Below are positions 1 to 7,118 of a DNA stretch of 10,656 nucleotides, piece by piece. The notes below the pieces were generated by a model. It worked only from the letters and a program-made list of their open reading frames with translations, made no database searches and was not told the origin of the DNA. This stretch comes from Clostridiales bacterium (lineage in GTDB: Bacteria; Bacillota; Clostridia; Peptostreptococcales; BM714). The stretch is from the NCBI GenBank assembly GCA_002869095.1, contig PKTO01000326.1, forward strand, positions 1 to 10,656, in the 5' to 3' direction. Within the stretch, counting starts at the first letter, position 1; the number at the start of each line of letters is the position of its first letter. The position numbers and the translations under genes were made by a program.

Positions 1-1295
1 ACTGCCATACCGACTTAGCCGGCTCCTTCTTTTGCAGCCTCTATTCTTGAGTATCCCTGCTGCCTGAACCGATAAATGTTTTCCAGAACAACTATAGAGT
101 TGTCGACAAGCATTCCCATTCCAAGGGCGAGTCCCCCAAGTGTCATCAGGTTCAATGTTATTCCCGAAAAGAATATGAGCGAGAATGTAGCTATTATTGA
201 AACAGGTATTGAAATTCCTATTATGAATGTGGATCTTATGTTTCTTAGGAAAAGGTAAAGCACCAATATCGCGAGAGCTCCCCCAATAAGACCGCTTTTT
301 GATACGTTCTGTATGGATTTTTTTATATACGTAGATTGATCGAAAACATTTTCAATTTGAATTCCATCCACTTCTTTTTCTAGTTTTAAAAGTTCTGCGT
401 TTACTTTGTCTGCCACGTCTACGGTGTTGAAGCCCGATTGCTTGAATACATTTATGCTTACACTTTGTTTCCCGTCAAGCTCATTGATTCTTGTTATTTC
501 TTTGGGAATCAATGAAACTTCTGCTATGTCGCTCAATTGTATTTTTGATCCATTCGGCAAAACAATTGAAATGTCCGAAATTTCCTTTACAGACTCGAAT
601 TCCCCTATGGAACGCACCAATAGATTTTTGTCGCCTTTTTTTACCGACCCTCCCGGCAAATTAAGGTTCTCCATTTTAAGGCTGTTGGAAATACCTGTCA
701 TGCTCAAACCGTATTTGTCAAGTTCCAAAGGATTTACCAATACCCTGACCATGTCCTCATATCCACCAGATATGTCGACCGATGCAACCCCTTCTATCCT
801 CTCCAAACGGCTCTTGAGCTTGTTCTCCGCTATATCCTGTATTTCTCCTATTCCCCTGTCGCTGCTTAGTCCTGAAATTATTATCGGCATTGCGTTGGGA
901 TCAATCTTGAAAACAAAAGGGCTGCTTGCATCTGACGGCAAAAAGTCCCTGATCAAGTCAAGTTTTTCCCTCATCTGCATTGTACCGGAATCCATATCGG
1001 CTCCATAATCAAACTCCAAAACGACAACCGAACTTCCTTCGCTTGAACTTGAACTGATTCTGTCTACATTGTTTACTGTCGCCATCGCCTCTTCTATCGG
1101 TTCGGTCACCAGCGATTCCATCTCCTGCGGCCCTACTCCCGAGTAGTTTGTAATTACAAGGGCAACCGGCACTTCGATGTCCGGATACAAATCTATCGAG
1201 AGTTTGCTGAGTGATACAAATCCGAGAGACACCACAATAAGCATCATCATAATTACAGAGACTGGCCTTCTTACGGATAAATTAGATAATTTCAT
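1..1295 (-). pseudogene. RND-family efflux transporter (AcrB/SwrC-like), 5' part, interrupted by an in-frame TAA; runs off the left edge
   Basis: This is the inner-membrane pump of a proton-driven RND efflux system. Visible parts are TM1 (about residues 12-30), the first periplasmic/extracellular porter region, then TM2 to TM4 with the conserved GMLVDNSIVVLENIYR segment, whose Asp (about residue 398) belongs to the proton-relay region. The frame ends at TAA (15-17) after 426 codons, whereas family members are about 1000 residues or more. Immediately after the stop, the same frame reads VGMA. This matches the family pattern EGA-x-E-VGMAV, so the stop sits where Glu (or Gln) is expected and one base change would explain it. 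I prefer the ATG at 1295 (AGGGGTGA box about 5 bases upstream) over a GTG at 1304 that overlaps that box. The start lies 1 base past the stop of the membrane-fusion gene, indicating translational coupling. Family assignment is firm; substrate is unknown. Whether the stop is a real mutation or a sequencing error is open. Confidence 0.88.
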
Positions 1296-1296
1296 T

Positions 1297-2349
1297 CTAT
1301 TCACCCCTTATGATTCGAACAGAAGACATATCTTTTACAAATTCCTGTCCGCTTACAATCACGTCGTCATCCTCTTTTATGCCGGAAACAATTTCGATGT
1401 ACTCTCCATTGTCGACATCGACCTTGACCGTTTTATGGACAGCCTTGCCTTCTTCAACTATATATACAAAATACTCGGTTCCTTCTTGGATGACAGCATC
1501 AATCGGAAGCATGAAAACATCCTTGCTCTCGTCAATTGCAAAATATATTTGGGCAATCATTCCGGGTTTAAGCAAATCATTGTAGTTGACAACCTGAATT
1601 TTCATCTTGTAGAGGTTTGTCAAGGAATTAGGCACCGGATTGACAAGACTGACCTTGGCATCGAGCATGTCATCTGATATTACCGGAATCATCAGCTGAA
1701 CATTCTTGCCGACAAAAACCTTGTTGATCAATTTTTCCGTTATATCCGCTTCAATTTGCAGGACACTTATGTCGGTTATAACTGCAGAAGGCTGTCCTGA
1801 AACAGCAAGGCCGTTTTTTTCAATATTCAATGCCGACACTATTCCGGATATCGGTGCTTTGACATAAGAATCGCTCATTTGATTTTGAAGGGCTTTTATC
1901 TGTGTGTCTGAAACCGACAATTGAGCCTGCTCATACTGTTGCCTCGAAACGGCTCCCTCCTCGTACAACTTTTTAATTCTGTCAAAATTGTTTTTTGCAG
2001 TTTCGTATGCCAATAATGAATCCTTTATCGAAGAACCAAGTGTCCCGTTGTCAAGAGTGAAAAGCAAATCCCCTTTTTCCACATAATCGCCCAATGCGAC
2101 ATTCAAACTCAAGACGTCCGCAACCCCTGCAATTTTGGGGATGATTGAAATTTCATTCTCAGCCTTTAATTGTCCCGAAATAACAACATCCTGATATATA
2201 TTTCCCTTCATAGCCTTTGAAACCACAACCGGAATTGATTTTTCCTGTTCCGCTACAATTGTTTCCTGATTATTCCCGCCGCAAGCAGTCAACGATGCAA
2301 CTATTATGGTCAGAGCAATCGCTCCTGAAATCGTCCTGTTTATTTTCAT
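1297..2349 (-). CDS. RND efflux membrane-fusion (periplasmic adaptor-like) lipoprotein, HlyD/AcrA family
   Basis: This is the adaptor subunit that partners the RND pump encoded directly downstream. The 350-residue protein starts with a lipoprotein signal peptide: Lys/Arg near the start, a hydrophobic stretch, then the lipobox LTAC with Cys23 as the lipidation site. That anchors it on the outer face of the cytoplasmic membrane. A split biotinyl/lipoyl-like domain follows (about 67-101 and 162-185, the second half containing YVKAPISGIV). It flanks a short helical hairpin (about 105-155, with the family pattern GAVSRQQYEQAQ). Beta-barrel and membrane-proximal domains complete the C-terminus (about 195-350, KPGM at 261-264). 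The start has a GGAGG box 7 bases upstream. The gene is first in its unit behind a strong promoter and a TetR-type operator. The frame is intact, so the adaptor could still be made although the pump gene is interrupted. The transported compound cannot be deduced. Confidence 0.93.
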   Translation of the reverse strand: MKINRTISGAIALTIIVASLTACGGNNQETIVAEQEKSIPVVVSKAMKGNIYQDVVISGQLKAENEISIIPKIAGVADVLSLNVALGDYVEKGDLLFTLDNGTLGSSIKDSLLAYETAKNNFDRIKKLYEEGAVSRQQYEQAQLSVSDTQIKALQNQMSDSYVKAPISGIVSALNIEKNGLAVSGQPSAVITDISVLQIEADITEKLINKVFVGKNVQLMIPVISDDMLDAKVSLVNPVPNSLTNLYKMKIQVVNYNDLLKPGMIAQIYFAIDESKDVFMLPIDAVIQEGTEYFVYIVEEGKAVHKTVKVDVDNGEYIEIVSGIKEDDDVIVSGQEFVKDMSSVRIIRGE

Positions 2350-2374
2350 GTACTTACCTCCGAATATATTTCCG

Positions 2375-2388
2375 ACCGACCGGTCAGT
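2375..2388. promoter_or_regulatory. Probable TetR-family operator of the efflux operon
   Basis: The sequence ACCGACCGGTCAGT contains a perfect 8-bp palindrome GACCGGTC (2378-2385), with two further matching pairs outside one mismatched pair. Palindromes of this GACCGGTC type are common targets of TetR/AcrR repressors that control efflux genes. It begins about 7 bases downstream of the -10 box at 2395-2400, so it covers the predicted start of transcription, where a bound repressor would block initiation. No TetR gene is present in the window; it may lie beyond the left edge. The palindrome and its position are seen directly; the regulator class is inferred. Confidence 0.6.
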
Positions 2389-2394
2389 ACTCTC

Positions 2395-2423
2395 ATATTA
2401 TTCCATGTCTTTGCTTTTGTCAA
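2395..2423 (-). promoter_or_regulatory. Sigma-A promoter of the efflux operon
   Basis: On the minus strand a perfect -35 box TTGACA (2418-2423) and a near-perfect -10 box TAATAT (2395-2400) are separated by exactly 17 bases. It lies 45 bases upstream of the membrane-fusion gene start and just after the kbl terminator. It should be strong when not repressed. Confidence 0.8.
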
Positions 2424-2425
2424 TC

Positions 2426-2453
2426 AAAAGGACACCTTTTCAGGTGTCCTTTT
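2426..2453 (-). terminator. Rho-independent terminator after kbl
   Basis: A 12-bp perfect stem (AAAAGGACACCT pairing with AGGTGTCCTTTT) closes a 4-base loop. On the minus strand it ends in a T-run, 26 bases after the restored kbl stop. It is symmetric enough to work in both directions. Only 2 bases separate it from the -35 box of the next unit, so it insulates the efflux promoter from kbl read-through. Confidence 0.85.
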
Positions 2454-2479
2454 ATCCATACCATGTTCATCGTCCTCTT

Positions 2480-3666
2480 TTACAAAATACCCAATTCTTT
2501 TCCGGCTTCCTCAAATGCTTTTACCGCCCTTTCAAGCTGGTCTTCCGTATGTGCGGCGGTAACCATGCATCTTACTCTTCCTGTGCACACTGGAACTGTC
2601 GGGAATACAATTCCCGAAGCGAAAACACCCGTTCCATGAGTTTTCTTGAAAATTCCATTGTCTTTGACTCGTCTCCGATTATTACAGGGGTAATCGGAGT
2701 CTGGCTATGACCGGTATTAAAACCAAGTTTTCCAAGTTTTTCCTTGAAGAACTTGGCGTTTGACCAAAGCTTGTCTGTATATTCAGTAGTTTCATTCAAT
2801 ATTTTAAACGCCTCAATAATTGCTCCGACTGCAGCAGGCGGCAACGAAGTGCTGAACAATATGGGCCTTCCTCTATGGCTTAACCACTCTTTCATGGTAT
2901 CGCTTCCCGCTACATATCCGCCGATTACACCAATCGCTTTGGAAAGGGTCCCAATGCTGAAGTCAATTCTTCCATGCATATTGAAATGATCCACGGTCCC
3001 TCTTCCATTCTCTCCAAGCACACCCGAACCATGGGCATCATCGACATAGGTCATCGCCTCAAATTTCTCAGCCAATTCGACGATTCCCGGAAGGTTTGCC
3101 ACGTCTCCGTCCATACTGAAGACTCCGTCGGTAATAACCAGTATGTTCTTGTATTTGTCCCTGTTGGTTCTAAGAACCTCTTCCAAGCTGTCCATATCGC
3201 TGTGCTTGTAAATTGTTTTGTCGGCTCTTGAAAGACGGCTCCCGTCAATTATGCTCGCATGATTCAACTCATCCGATACTATCAGGTCCCCTTTGCCTAC
3301 AACTGCCTGTATGGTTCCGGCATTGCAATTGAAACCGGACTGATAAACCATTGCCGCCTCTTCCCTTTTGAATTCGGCTATCGCCTTCTACATTTCCTCA
3401 TGTATGTCCATGTTTCCTACAATGGTTCTTACGGCTCCTGAACCCGCCCCGTATTTTTCAACTGCTTCTATGGCCGCTTTCTTCAATCTTGGATGTCCTG
3501 CAAAACCCAAATAGTTATTGGAAGACAAATTAATCGCGCTTTTACCATTGATGATTATTTCCGGTCCGTTCTCCGTACTTAAAACCGGCAGCTTTCTGTA
3601 TACTCCCTGATCCTTTAGTTCCTGTATTTTCTCCTTAAGAAATCCCAACTCGTGTACCTTGCTCAT
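2480..3666 (-). pseudogene. kbl: 2-amino-3-ketobutyrate CoA ligase (glycine C-acetyltransferase), broken by an in-frame TAG and a -1 frameshift
   Basis: Kbl is a PLP-dependent alpha-oxoamine synthase that cleaves 2-amino-3-ketobutyrate with CoA to glycine and acetyl-CoA in threonine breakdown. The sequence matches the family end to end: MSKVHEL start, [47 protein letters not shown] and the PLP-lysine motif TLSKAIG. Two lesions break it. TAG at 3388-3390 replaces the expected Glu of HEEMEKAIAEFK (codon 93), leaving an open piece from 3666. A missing base in the run at 2628-2630 (CGGGTG for an expected CGGGGTG) shifts the second open piece to a stop at 2572. In the other frame the true C-terminus follows, [13 protein letters not shown] then [12 protein letters not shown], ending with TAA at 2480. 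Repairing both gives exactly 395 residues, the usual length. The ATG at 3666 has AAAGGAGGGG just upstream; an ATG at 3693 would put that site inside the gene. No tdh is adjacent. Confidence 0.92.
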
Positions 3667-3707
3667 ATGCCCCTCCTTTATGTATTTGTTCACCCAGCTG
3701 ACACATT

Positions 3708-3775
3708 TTAGTCATTATAGCCTTTTATGTTAATATACCACATACACTTTCAATTTTCATCACAATAATGACTAA
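3708..3775. repeat. 11-bp inverted repeat spanning the queG end and the kbl leader
   Basis: TTAGTCATTAT (3708-3718) is the exact reverse complement of ATAATGACTAA (3765-3775), with 46 bases between. One arm overlaps the possible kbl -10 box and the other lies within the last codons of queG. It could be an operator pair or a weak RNA stem, but an AT-rich 11-mer pair like this may also arise by chance. Confidence 0.4.
3714..3719 (-). promoter_or_regulatory. Possible -10 box for kbl
   Basis: A consensus TATAAT lies on the minus strand 47 bases before the kbl start, in the 83-base gap after queG. No good -35 hexamer is found 16-18 bases upstream, so the promoter is uncertain and kbl may also be read through from the queG operon. 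No terminator hairpin is visible in the gap. Confidence 0.4.
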
Positions 3776-4862
3776 TCAGTTCCTTCATTTCATTCACCCG
3801 TAATTCTTCATTTTCAACAAGCAGCCGTTTTCTTATCCATTCACTTGCCCTTGTCCTGTCGATTCTCAACATGGCCCACCATGAACAGGCAGCCAGCATG
3901 TCCGAACTGGAATAAGCAAATTCCAATGCCGCTTGGTAAGGTTTGTCATGGCAAGTGCCACTGAATTTGTTTCCGAGCAGTATGAGAAGATTTCTCCTAT
4001 GAACGGAATTTCCTCTCCACGCGAATGCCTTATTGCCATACTTTTCAATAAAGCTTTTTTTACTGAGTTTCAAATCTTCATATATGTTCATCCGGCTTGA
4101 TTGCGGGTTTGCTTTCCTGTTATTGTAAGGACAGACTTCCTGGCAAATGTCACAACCATAGGCTCCCCTTATTATCTTTTCACGCATATCATACGGAATC
4201 TTTTTTTTGGATTGCAGTCTTTCGGAAAGGCACACTTTACTGTCTATTCTGTATCCGTGCTTAATTGCCCCATTAGGGCAGGATTTCAGACACAATTCGC
4301 ATTCTCCGCATCCATCCATTTTTGTTTTATTGCAGTAGTCGCTTTCATCGAATTCAATTTTCATGAAAAGCGACCCTATTGTAAATAAAGAACCCAATTC
4401 ATTGTTTATAAGCAGGCAATTCTTACCATACCATCCCTGTCCCGCGCAGTATGCCAAGTACCTGTCCACCATTGGTCCGTTGTCAATATGTATTCTATAA
4501 TCGTCTGATGCAAGTTCCAGACTATCGGCCAAGTCTTTTAATATTTTGCTGTTTTTGATGTGATAATCCAAGCCTTCCGCAAAAGAAGCGACGCCATAGG
4601 AATCGCTTCTTTTAACATCGCTTCTCATTTCGTAAGGAAAAAGAACCACCAATATGCTGCATGTCCCCGGCAGTATTTCACCCGCATCAATGCGTCTGTC
4701 CAAATCTTCTTCCGCAAATTCCGAATACCCGTCGCGGCATATTTGATTCTCCAACAAAATTTTTCCATATTGTATGATTTCGGGTCTTATCAAACCGTAA
4801 TGGCTTATATCTTTTTCTTTCATAAACTCATGTATACGATTCATGTAAACCCCCAAGTTCAT
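3750..4862 (-). CDS. queG: Epoxyqueuosine reductase
   Basis: QueG is a cytosolic cobalamin- and iron-sulphur-dependent enzyme. It reduces epoxyqueuosine to queuosine at the wobble position of GUN-anticodon tRNAs, the last step of queuosine synthesis. The 370-residue protein matches the usual length. An N-terminal cobalamin-binding region contains the DNGP motif (Asp127, probable catalytic acid) and GQGWYGKNCLL (141-151). A bacterial ferredoxin-like domain for two [4Fe-4S] clusters follows: Cys185, 188, 191 and 195 (CGECELCLKSCP), Cys211, and Cys237, 240 and 244 (CDICQEVCPYN). The C-terminal ~100 residues are helical and HEAT-like. The chosen ATG at 4862 has AGGAG 7 bases upstream. That box overlaps the TAG of the preceding regulator gene, whose stop is 10 bases away, so the two are probably translationally coupled. 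An ATG at codon 7 is a less likely alternative. No other queuosine-synthesis gene is in the window. Confidence 0.95.
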   Translation of the reverse strand: MNLGVYMNRIHEFMKEKDISHYGLIRPEIIQYGKILLENQICRDGYSEFAEEDLDRRIDAGEILPGTCSILVVLFPYEMRSDVKRSDSYGVASFAEGLDYHIKNSKILKDLADSLELASDDYRIHIDNGPMVDRYLAYCAGQGWYGKNCLLINNELGSLFTIGSLFMKIEFDESDYCNKTKMDGCGECELCLKSCPNGAIKHGYRIDSKVCLSERLQSKKKIPYDMREKIIRGAYGCDICQEVCPYNNRKANPQSSRMNIYEDLKLSKKSFIEKYGNKAFAWRGNSVHRRNLLILLGNKFSGTCHDKPYQAALEFAYSSSDMLAACSWWAMLRIDRTRASEWIRKRLLVENEELRVNEMKELISHYCDEN

Positions 4863-4872
4863 TTATAAACTC

Positions 4873-5439
4873 CTATTTGGGAAAAGCAAGTGTGGATATT
4901 GAATAACGTCTTGTTTCTCCGTATCCGTTTTCATTTCTTTGGTCAATAAAATTTTCTATGTAGCGCTGTACCTGTTCATGCAACAACCCGGCTTCTTCTT
5001 TTGTCAAATAGCAATCTTTGTGCTTTATCAAAAATGTTTCATCGTTCAAAATATTTTCGTTTTCAATTGCTTTGTAGAATTCTTTGGATACACCCTCGAA
5101 TATGCCCATGCAGCTTGCATCCAAAGAATCACCCGGGCAATCTTCATCTCTGTTCAATATATTCCTGTCCACAATGAAAATCTTGGCTGACGGCTTATAG
5201 AATTTTTCAACTATTCCAAGCCTTACTTTCTCTTCAACCAGTTCAAGAACCCCTACATTCAACAACTCCTTGATATGATAATTCACTTTTGCATGAGGCT
5301 CTCCCATTTTATCGGCAATCGTCTTTGCCGTGGCAAGGTCTCCATCAAAGGCTTTTATGACTTGAATTCTGTAGGAATTTGATACCGCTTTGATCTGTTC
5401 GAGTTCATGCAGTACAATCACTTCTTTCATTCCCATCAT
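4873..5439 (-). CDS. Winged helix-turn-helix transcriptional regulator (ArsR/HTH_20-like)
   Basis: This 188-residue protein has an N-terminal winged helix-turn-helix. Helix 1 is around 11-30 (LEQIKAVSNSYRIQVIKAF), helix 2 around 37-46 (TAKTIADKMG), the recognition helix around 49-61 (HAKVNYHIKELLN) and a beta wing around 64-84. That arrangement, with the phrase VNYHIKEL, is typical of ArsR/HTH_20 proteins. The C-terminal 100 residues are mostly helical and charged; I recognise no effector domain there. Two Cys (101 and 110) are present but form no clear metal site. The start is ambiguous among ATGs at 5439, 5436 and 5430. The AAAAGGAG box ends 1 base before the first ATG, so the second or third is more likely used. 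It lies 7 bases after the phosphatase gene and 10 before queG. Target genes are unknown. Confidence 0.82.
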   Translation of the reverse strand: MMGMKEVIVLHELEQIKAVSNSYRIQVIKAFDGDLATAKTIADKMGEPHAKVNYHIKELLNVGVLELVEEKVRLGIVEKFYKPSAKIFIVDRNILNRDEDCPGDSLDASCMGIFEGVSKEFYKAIENENILNDETFLIKHKDCYLTKEEAGLLHEQVQRYIENFIDQRNENGYGETRRYSISTLAFPK

Positions 5440-5446
5440 TCTCCTT

Positions 5447-7099
5447 TTAAATGATTTCCATTATGAAATATGTTATATCGTCTTCAAACCTACCTCCGTT
5501 TTCTTCCATCTTTTCCGCAATGTACCTGTCAACAGTCTCCAGGTCCTTATGGCGATTGGATTCCATCAAGTCAATCAGGTCATCCTGTCCAAAAACGCCA
5601 TTTTTCTTTTGGTCAACCAATCCGTCAGTATAAAATACAACCCTGTCTCCCTTGTGAAGATTTATGCTGCTGCTGTAATACTCAGGCGTATAGAAATCAC
5701 TGCATTGACAAATAGGGAAACCTTTGCTTTTATCGAGGAATGCATGACCACCCTCTTGCTTTATCAAAATCGGAAAGCAGTTCATGCCTCCCGAACTGTA
5801 AGTCAACACCTTGCTCTTGAAATTATATGTCGCGAAGAATATTACCATGTGCATGGCGGGAGGAAAACTCATTTTGTTGAATGATTCATAAAAATGGTTC
5901 AGATTTCTATGCGGCTTTAGCCCCCTGTATCTGTTTATGAGCCTTTCTGTCGATTTGACCGTATTTATGCAAAACATCGTCATTAGAGCCGCGGAAACTC
6001 CATGTCCCGAAACATCCAATATATACATGCCTACGTTTTCATCATCCACTTTGAATATGTCGAAATAGTCGCCGCTCAAATTCTCACATGGCATATATCT
6101 GGATACAAACCTTGTATCCTTAATAATCAAGTCGTTTTTGGGGAGCAATGATTGCTGGATTTCTCTTGCATACTTAATTTCCTTCATTATGTTCTTGTTT
6201 GCTTCATTGATCTTTTGAGTTTTCTTGTCTATGACATTCTCCAGATCGGAAGCATATTTTTTTATGCGTTCCTGGGCTTCCATCATTTGTACCCACGGCG
6301 AATTTATATTGTAGCTGAACAAGGCCTTGAACATAAACAAAAGGGCAATTATCTTTATTATGTTGGCATAAATGCTTACAACTCCGTAGTTTTGCCCTCT
6401 GACAACAAAAATAACTTCATTGAAAAAAAACATCAATATTCCAAATGCAAATACTATGAAAAACCAGTTTTTCAATTTCACCCCTGTTTTGGTGAAATTA
6501 TAAGCCGCAATCATTTGGATGGCGATTATGATGATTCCGACAAAAACAAATTTTGACCTTGCATCCACAACTACCGCACCCGAATGAATCAGAAGGAATA
6601 CCGTTCCAAGCATTGCCAGCAAAGCAATATTTATAACAGATATTCTTTTGGTGGATTTCCTTTTTAAAGGCAGAAACGATGTAATTGCCATGAATATGAA
6701 AAAAAGCAGCTTTCCAAATATCCAATATGTAATGCTTGAATACGGAGACGAGTTCTCAAACAAGCCTGTTGTTCCGGCATATGAAATAACATGGAAAAAA
6801 TCCATTACAGCCATTGAAAAAAAACCGGAATAAACATAAACCAGCCTGATTCTTCCCATTTGCAAAAATGAATAATAAGCATTTGCACAAATCATCAATG
6901 AGATAGCTATCCCCAAAAATTCCAAAACAAGATACCAGGTCAACAACGTATCCTGATTCATTTGTCCAAACAGGCTTTCACCCATACCTATCCTCATCAG
7001 CATAAGTTTATATGAACTTATTAGAATTGCGAAAAATACAGCATACGCAACTATCATGCGATTTTCGAATTTGACGCCCTTAAAACCGCTTTTATCCAT
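5447..7099 (-). CDS. Membrane-anchored MASE3-SpoIIE/PP2C-type serine phosphatase (RsbU-like)
   Basis: The 550-residue protein is predicted to sense a signal at the membrane and dephosphorylate a serine phosphoprotein inside the cell, classically an anti-sigma-factor antagonist. The N-terminal half has about eight hydrophobic helices (roughly 14-36, 53-72, 86-108, 122-143, 153-172, 184-201, 211-233, 242-262). The segment MDFFHVISYAG (99-109) resembles the signature of MASE3 sensor domains. A charged coiled coil (about 272-312) leads to the PPM/SpoIIE catalytic domain. It starts with AREIQQSLLP (311-320) and carries the metal-site motifs SGDYFD (342-347), DVSGHG (362-367), YTDGLVD (490-496) and EDDIT (539-543), so it should be active. 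The start at 7099 has AAGGGGTAGG upstream. No anti-sigma factor, antagonist or sigma gene is nearby, so its target must be encoded elsewhere. The sensed signal is unknown. Confidence 0.92.
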   Translation of the reverse strand: MDKSGFKGVKFENRMIVAYAVFFAILISSYKLMLMRIGMGESLFGQMNQDTLLTWYLVLEFLGIAISLMICANAYYSFLQMGRIRLVYVYSGFFSMAVMDFFHVISYAGTTGLFENSSPYSSITYWIFGKLLFFIFMAITSFLPLKRKSTKRISVINIALLAMLGTVFLLIHSGAVVVDARSKFVFVGIIIIAIQMIAAYNFTKTGVKLKNWFFIVFAFGILMFFFNEVIFVVRGQNYGVVSIYANIIKIIALLFMFKALFSYNINSPWVQMMEAQERIKKYASDLENVIDKKTQKINEANKNIMKEIKYAREIQQSLLPKNDLIIKDTRFVSRYMPCENLSGDYFDIFKVDDENVGMYILDVSGHGVSAALMTMFCINTVKSTERLINRYRGLKPHRNLNHFYESFNKMSFPPAMHMVIFFATYNFKSKVLTYSSGGMNCFPILIKQEGGHAFLDKSKGFPICQCSDFYTPEYYSSSINLHKGDRVVFYTDGLVDQKKNGVFGQDDLIDLMESNRHKDLETVDRYIAEKMEENGGRFEDDITYFIMEII

Positions 7100-7118
7100 G
7101 ACCTACCCCTTCTCTTTT

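Noticed and set aside
406..1008. Long plus-strand open frame (200 codons) opposite the RND gene
   Set aside because: It is a shadow of the minus-strand pump gene: no ribosome binding site, no recognisable family, and the conserved protein is clearly on the other strand.
1177..1677. Plus-strand open frame opposite the pump/adaptor junction
   Set aside because: It overlaps two well-supported minus-strand genes and its translation shows no recognisable domain.
2620..2640. Programmed -1 frameshift in kbl
   Set aside because: The GAACGGGTG context is not a slippery heptamer and no obvious downstream pseudoknot or stem is seen. Kbl is not known to use frameshifting, and the gene also carries a nonsense codon.
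2217..2710. Two overlapping plus-strand frames across the efflux promoter region
   Set aside because: They run through the promoter, the terminator hairpin and the restored kbl C-terminus, so they are chance openings.
3388..3390. Stop-codon reassignment or pyrrolysine at the kbl TAG
   Set aside because: TAG is used as a normal terminator by three other genes here (stops at 1297-1299, 4873-4875 and 7119-7121), and TAA is a normal stop too. The site is an ordinary Glu position with no reason for Pyl. Nothing in the window encodes a suppressor tRNA.
5390..5884. Plus-strand open frame opposite the phosphatase and regulator
   Set aside because: It lies antisense to conserved catalytic motifs of the SpoIIE domain; no ribosome binding site or family resemblance.
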